64,000 nt of DNA, taken from Diphasiastrum complanatum (Eukaryota; Streptophyta; Lycopodiopsida; Lycopodiales; Lycopodiaceae). The stretch is from NCBI GenBank assembly GCA_029204225.1, contig CM055093.1, forward strand, positions 19,826,041 through 19,890,040. The letters are read 5' to 3'. This document shows positions 62,762 to 64,000 of the stretch, piece after piece. Below the pieces are notes generated by a model. It searched no databases. It saw only the letters and a program-made list of their open reading frames with translations, and was not told where the DNA came from. Position numbers and translations under genes: made by a program. How positions within the stretch are numbered: position 1 is the first letter of the stretch; the number at the start of each line of letters is the position of its first letter.

Positions 62762-63099
62762 AAAATTTAGCTTATGTTGTAGCTTATTGAACTCATTTTG
62801 CTAGATCTTGTGTATTATATAGGTTATTGTTCCCCAAAAAGATCGGAGATATGGGTTTACGGATGAAAATGTGTCGAAAAAGCGAAGGTCGCAGAACAGT
62901 TTGTAAAAATTCCTAGTAATAAAGAATTAAACTCTGATAGGTCTAATGAAAAACATTATGATGTTGATATTAGTTCAGAAGCTAAAAAGTTTTTAGACGA
63001 AGAAACTAGAAAAGTTAAAAAAGTAACATTTTCATATCTAGTTATAAGTAGCGAGATATCAAGAGACTTGTCGCTTATGATATTTTAGAAGACCTTGTT

Positions 63100-63540
63100 T
63101 CCAGAATGCCCAGACCCTGTTGTCATGTTTTTCTATTACACATCGCCAAACCACTCCATATAATCCAAAAGCAAATGGACTTACAGAGCGGGCAAATGGA
63201 ATTCTATGTAAAATTATGAATAAAATAACGGAAACACATTCTTCTGACTGGGATCAGAAGTTAATGTCTGTCTTATGGGCATACATAACTGCTGAAAAGA
63301 TTACAACTAGGCAGACTCCATACTATCTTGTGTATGGAATGCATCCCATACTACCAATAGAATTTGAAGTTCCGACGTTTCGCATTAGTAATGAAGAGCG
63401 AATGGATGAACACAATAGTCTCCGGGAGCGGATGATTCTTTGACGCAACTGGAAGAGAATCGTCGCCTTTCATTAATCGAGACTGAACGAGTTCAGAGTA
63501 AAAGAAAAACCCGACACCTTTGCTACATTTCCATATCATT
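63100..63540 (+). mobile_element. Ty3/gypsy integrase fragment, plus strand
   Basis: The plus strand encodes SITHRQTTPYNPKANGLTER (the integrase Glu region), ANGILCKIMNKITETHSSDW and PYYLVYGMHPILPIEFEVP, ending at a stop near 63,441. A short continuation (QLEENRRLSLIETERVQ) is readable in another frame to about 63,500. The core upstream of the Glu is missing. It is in opposite orientation to the element at 59.6-62.8 kb, so it is a separate insertion or an inverted piece. Confidence 0.85.
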
Positions 63541-64000
63541 GTTGCAAAAAATCCGACACCATATTGGAATATGGTGTATTCACCATTTCTAGAAATACGG
63601 AAATTGCGACACTTCTACCATTGCATTTTTCGGAATTTTCCTTTATTCCATTTTTCACTATTAGGCTTTTATGCCAGAATGTTGCACATCATTTTGCATA
63701 TACCTTTTTCGTCATGTTTTCATATTACCAGGACCGCAAAAATATGTGAAAAACCCGACACCTTCGCATTTTTCGCATTTCGACAAAGAGCATGACAGTC
63801 TTTGCTTCTAACTACTAAGCGAAGCATTTGTGTATTTTATTTATTTATTTATTTACTTTTGTTTTTAGAACTAGACACTTTATTATTGAGTATGTACCTT
63901 CAAAATGAAGGACACGCTTCCATTTAATATTAGTCTAATCCGCCGAAATATCATCAATACGCCTAGAACCTCAAACACTTATGTTGTTGTCGCTACCACT
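63541..64000. other. Non-coding
   Basis: No recognised coding sequence. The word AAAAACCCGACACCTT occurs at about 63,505 and again at about 63,752, a short direct repeat 247 bp apart; a (TTTA)n run lies at about 63,836-63,855. Confidence 0.45.

Larger units (their letters stand above)
59563..62767 (-). mobile_element. Tat/Athila-like Ty3/gypsy element, 5' half
   Basis: On the minus strand the element starts at a primer-binding site TGGCGTCGTTGCCGGGGA (62,761-62,744), the type used by Athila/Tat elements, where the 5' LTR must end at about 62,767. A 1.15-kb leader follows, then Gag (61,595-60,449), zinc knuckles (to 60,080), protease (about 60,033-59,840) and a linker to 59,563, after which RT, RNase H and integrase are missing. 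Frame breaks occur at about 60,657, 60,440 and 60,070. The 5' LTR itself is only partly present, since gypsy integrase sequence of the opposite strand begins by about 63,100. Confidence 0.85.

Overview
The window looks like nuclear DNA of a land plant with a large, repeat-rich genome. It holds one conserved plant-type gene with large introns, surrounded and invaded by plant-type Ty1/copia and Ty3/gypsy retrotransposons, hAT-type DNA transposons and a Helitron remnant, with very long dinucleotide microsatellites. The style (a 29-kb gene, an intron of 14.7 kb full of transposons, AG/CT tracts over 200 bp) would suit a fern or another large-genome plant, but the lineage is a guess.

Region 1-27.4 kb is intergenic and consists of broken elements. 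From left to right: a copia fragment (+, ~912-3722) ending beside a 258-bp AG repeat; two gypsy fragments in the same orientation (-, 9.5-11.24 and 11.4-12.28 kb); a copia 3' end with polypurine tract (-, 13.55-13.95 kb); a Helitron/Pif1-like helicase remnant (+, 14.14-14.62 kb) followed by degenerate TTAGGG-like repeats; an unidentified broken gene (-, 17.7-18.77 kb); another copia 3' end (+, 19.09-19.86 kb); a 300-bp direct duplication; a longer copia element with pol, gag and a putative 5' LTR (-, 20.88-25.01 kb); and a scrap of copia integrase (+, 25.26-25.43 kb).

Region 27.8-56.66 kb (minus strand) is the only intact cellular gene found: a 22-exon cohesin subunit SCC3 (STAG/stromalin). 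Exons were placed by hand; all phases join and give 1243 codons plus a stop. Intron 10 (36,948-51,606) is a layered transposon nest. It holds a decayed hAT transposase gene (-), and inside that a Ty3/gypsy chromovirus (+, 42,488-48,746) with two LTRs, PBS, polypurine tract, a 5-bp target duplication and a chromodomain, but no integrase core. The same intron has small hAT-like MITEs ending in CATAGTTGC, one carrying a G-run cluster, and several minisatellites. Introns 1 and 11 hold further gypsy integrase scraps.

Region 56.9-64 kb is again intergenic. It has a 99-bp tandem repeat, a ~200-bp CT repeat, the 5' half of a Tat/Athila-like gypsy element (-, 59.56-62.77 kb) with an Arg-rich and Ser-rich Gag, zinc knuckles, protease and a recognisable PBS, and a gypsy integrase fragment (+, 63.1-63.5 kb).

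No tRNA, rRNA, CRISPR or organelle-type sequence was recognised. I saw no convincing undescribed biological system. The most informative signals are the nested insertions in the SCC3 intron, the GC-AG intron, the MITE family and the unidentified broken gene at 17.7-18.8 kb.
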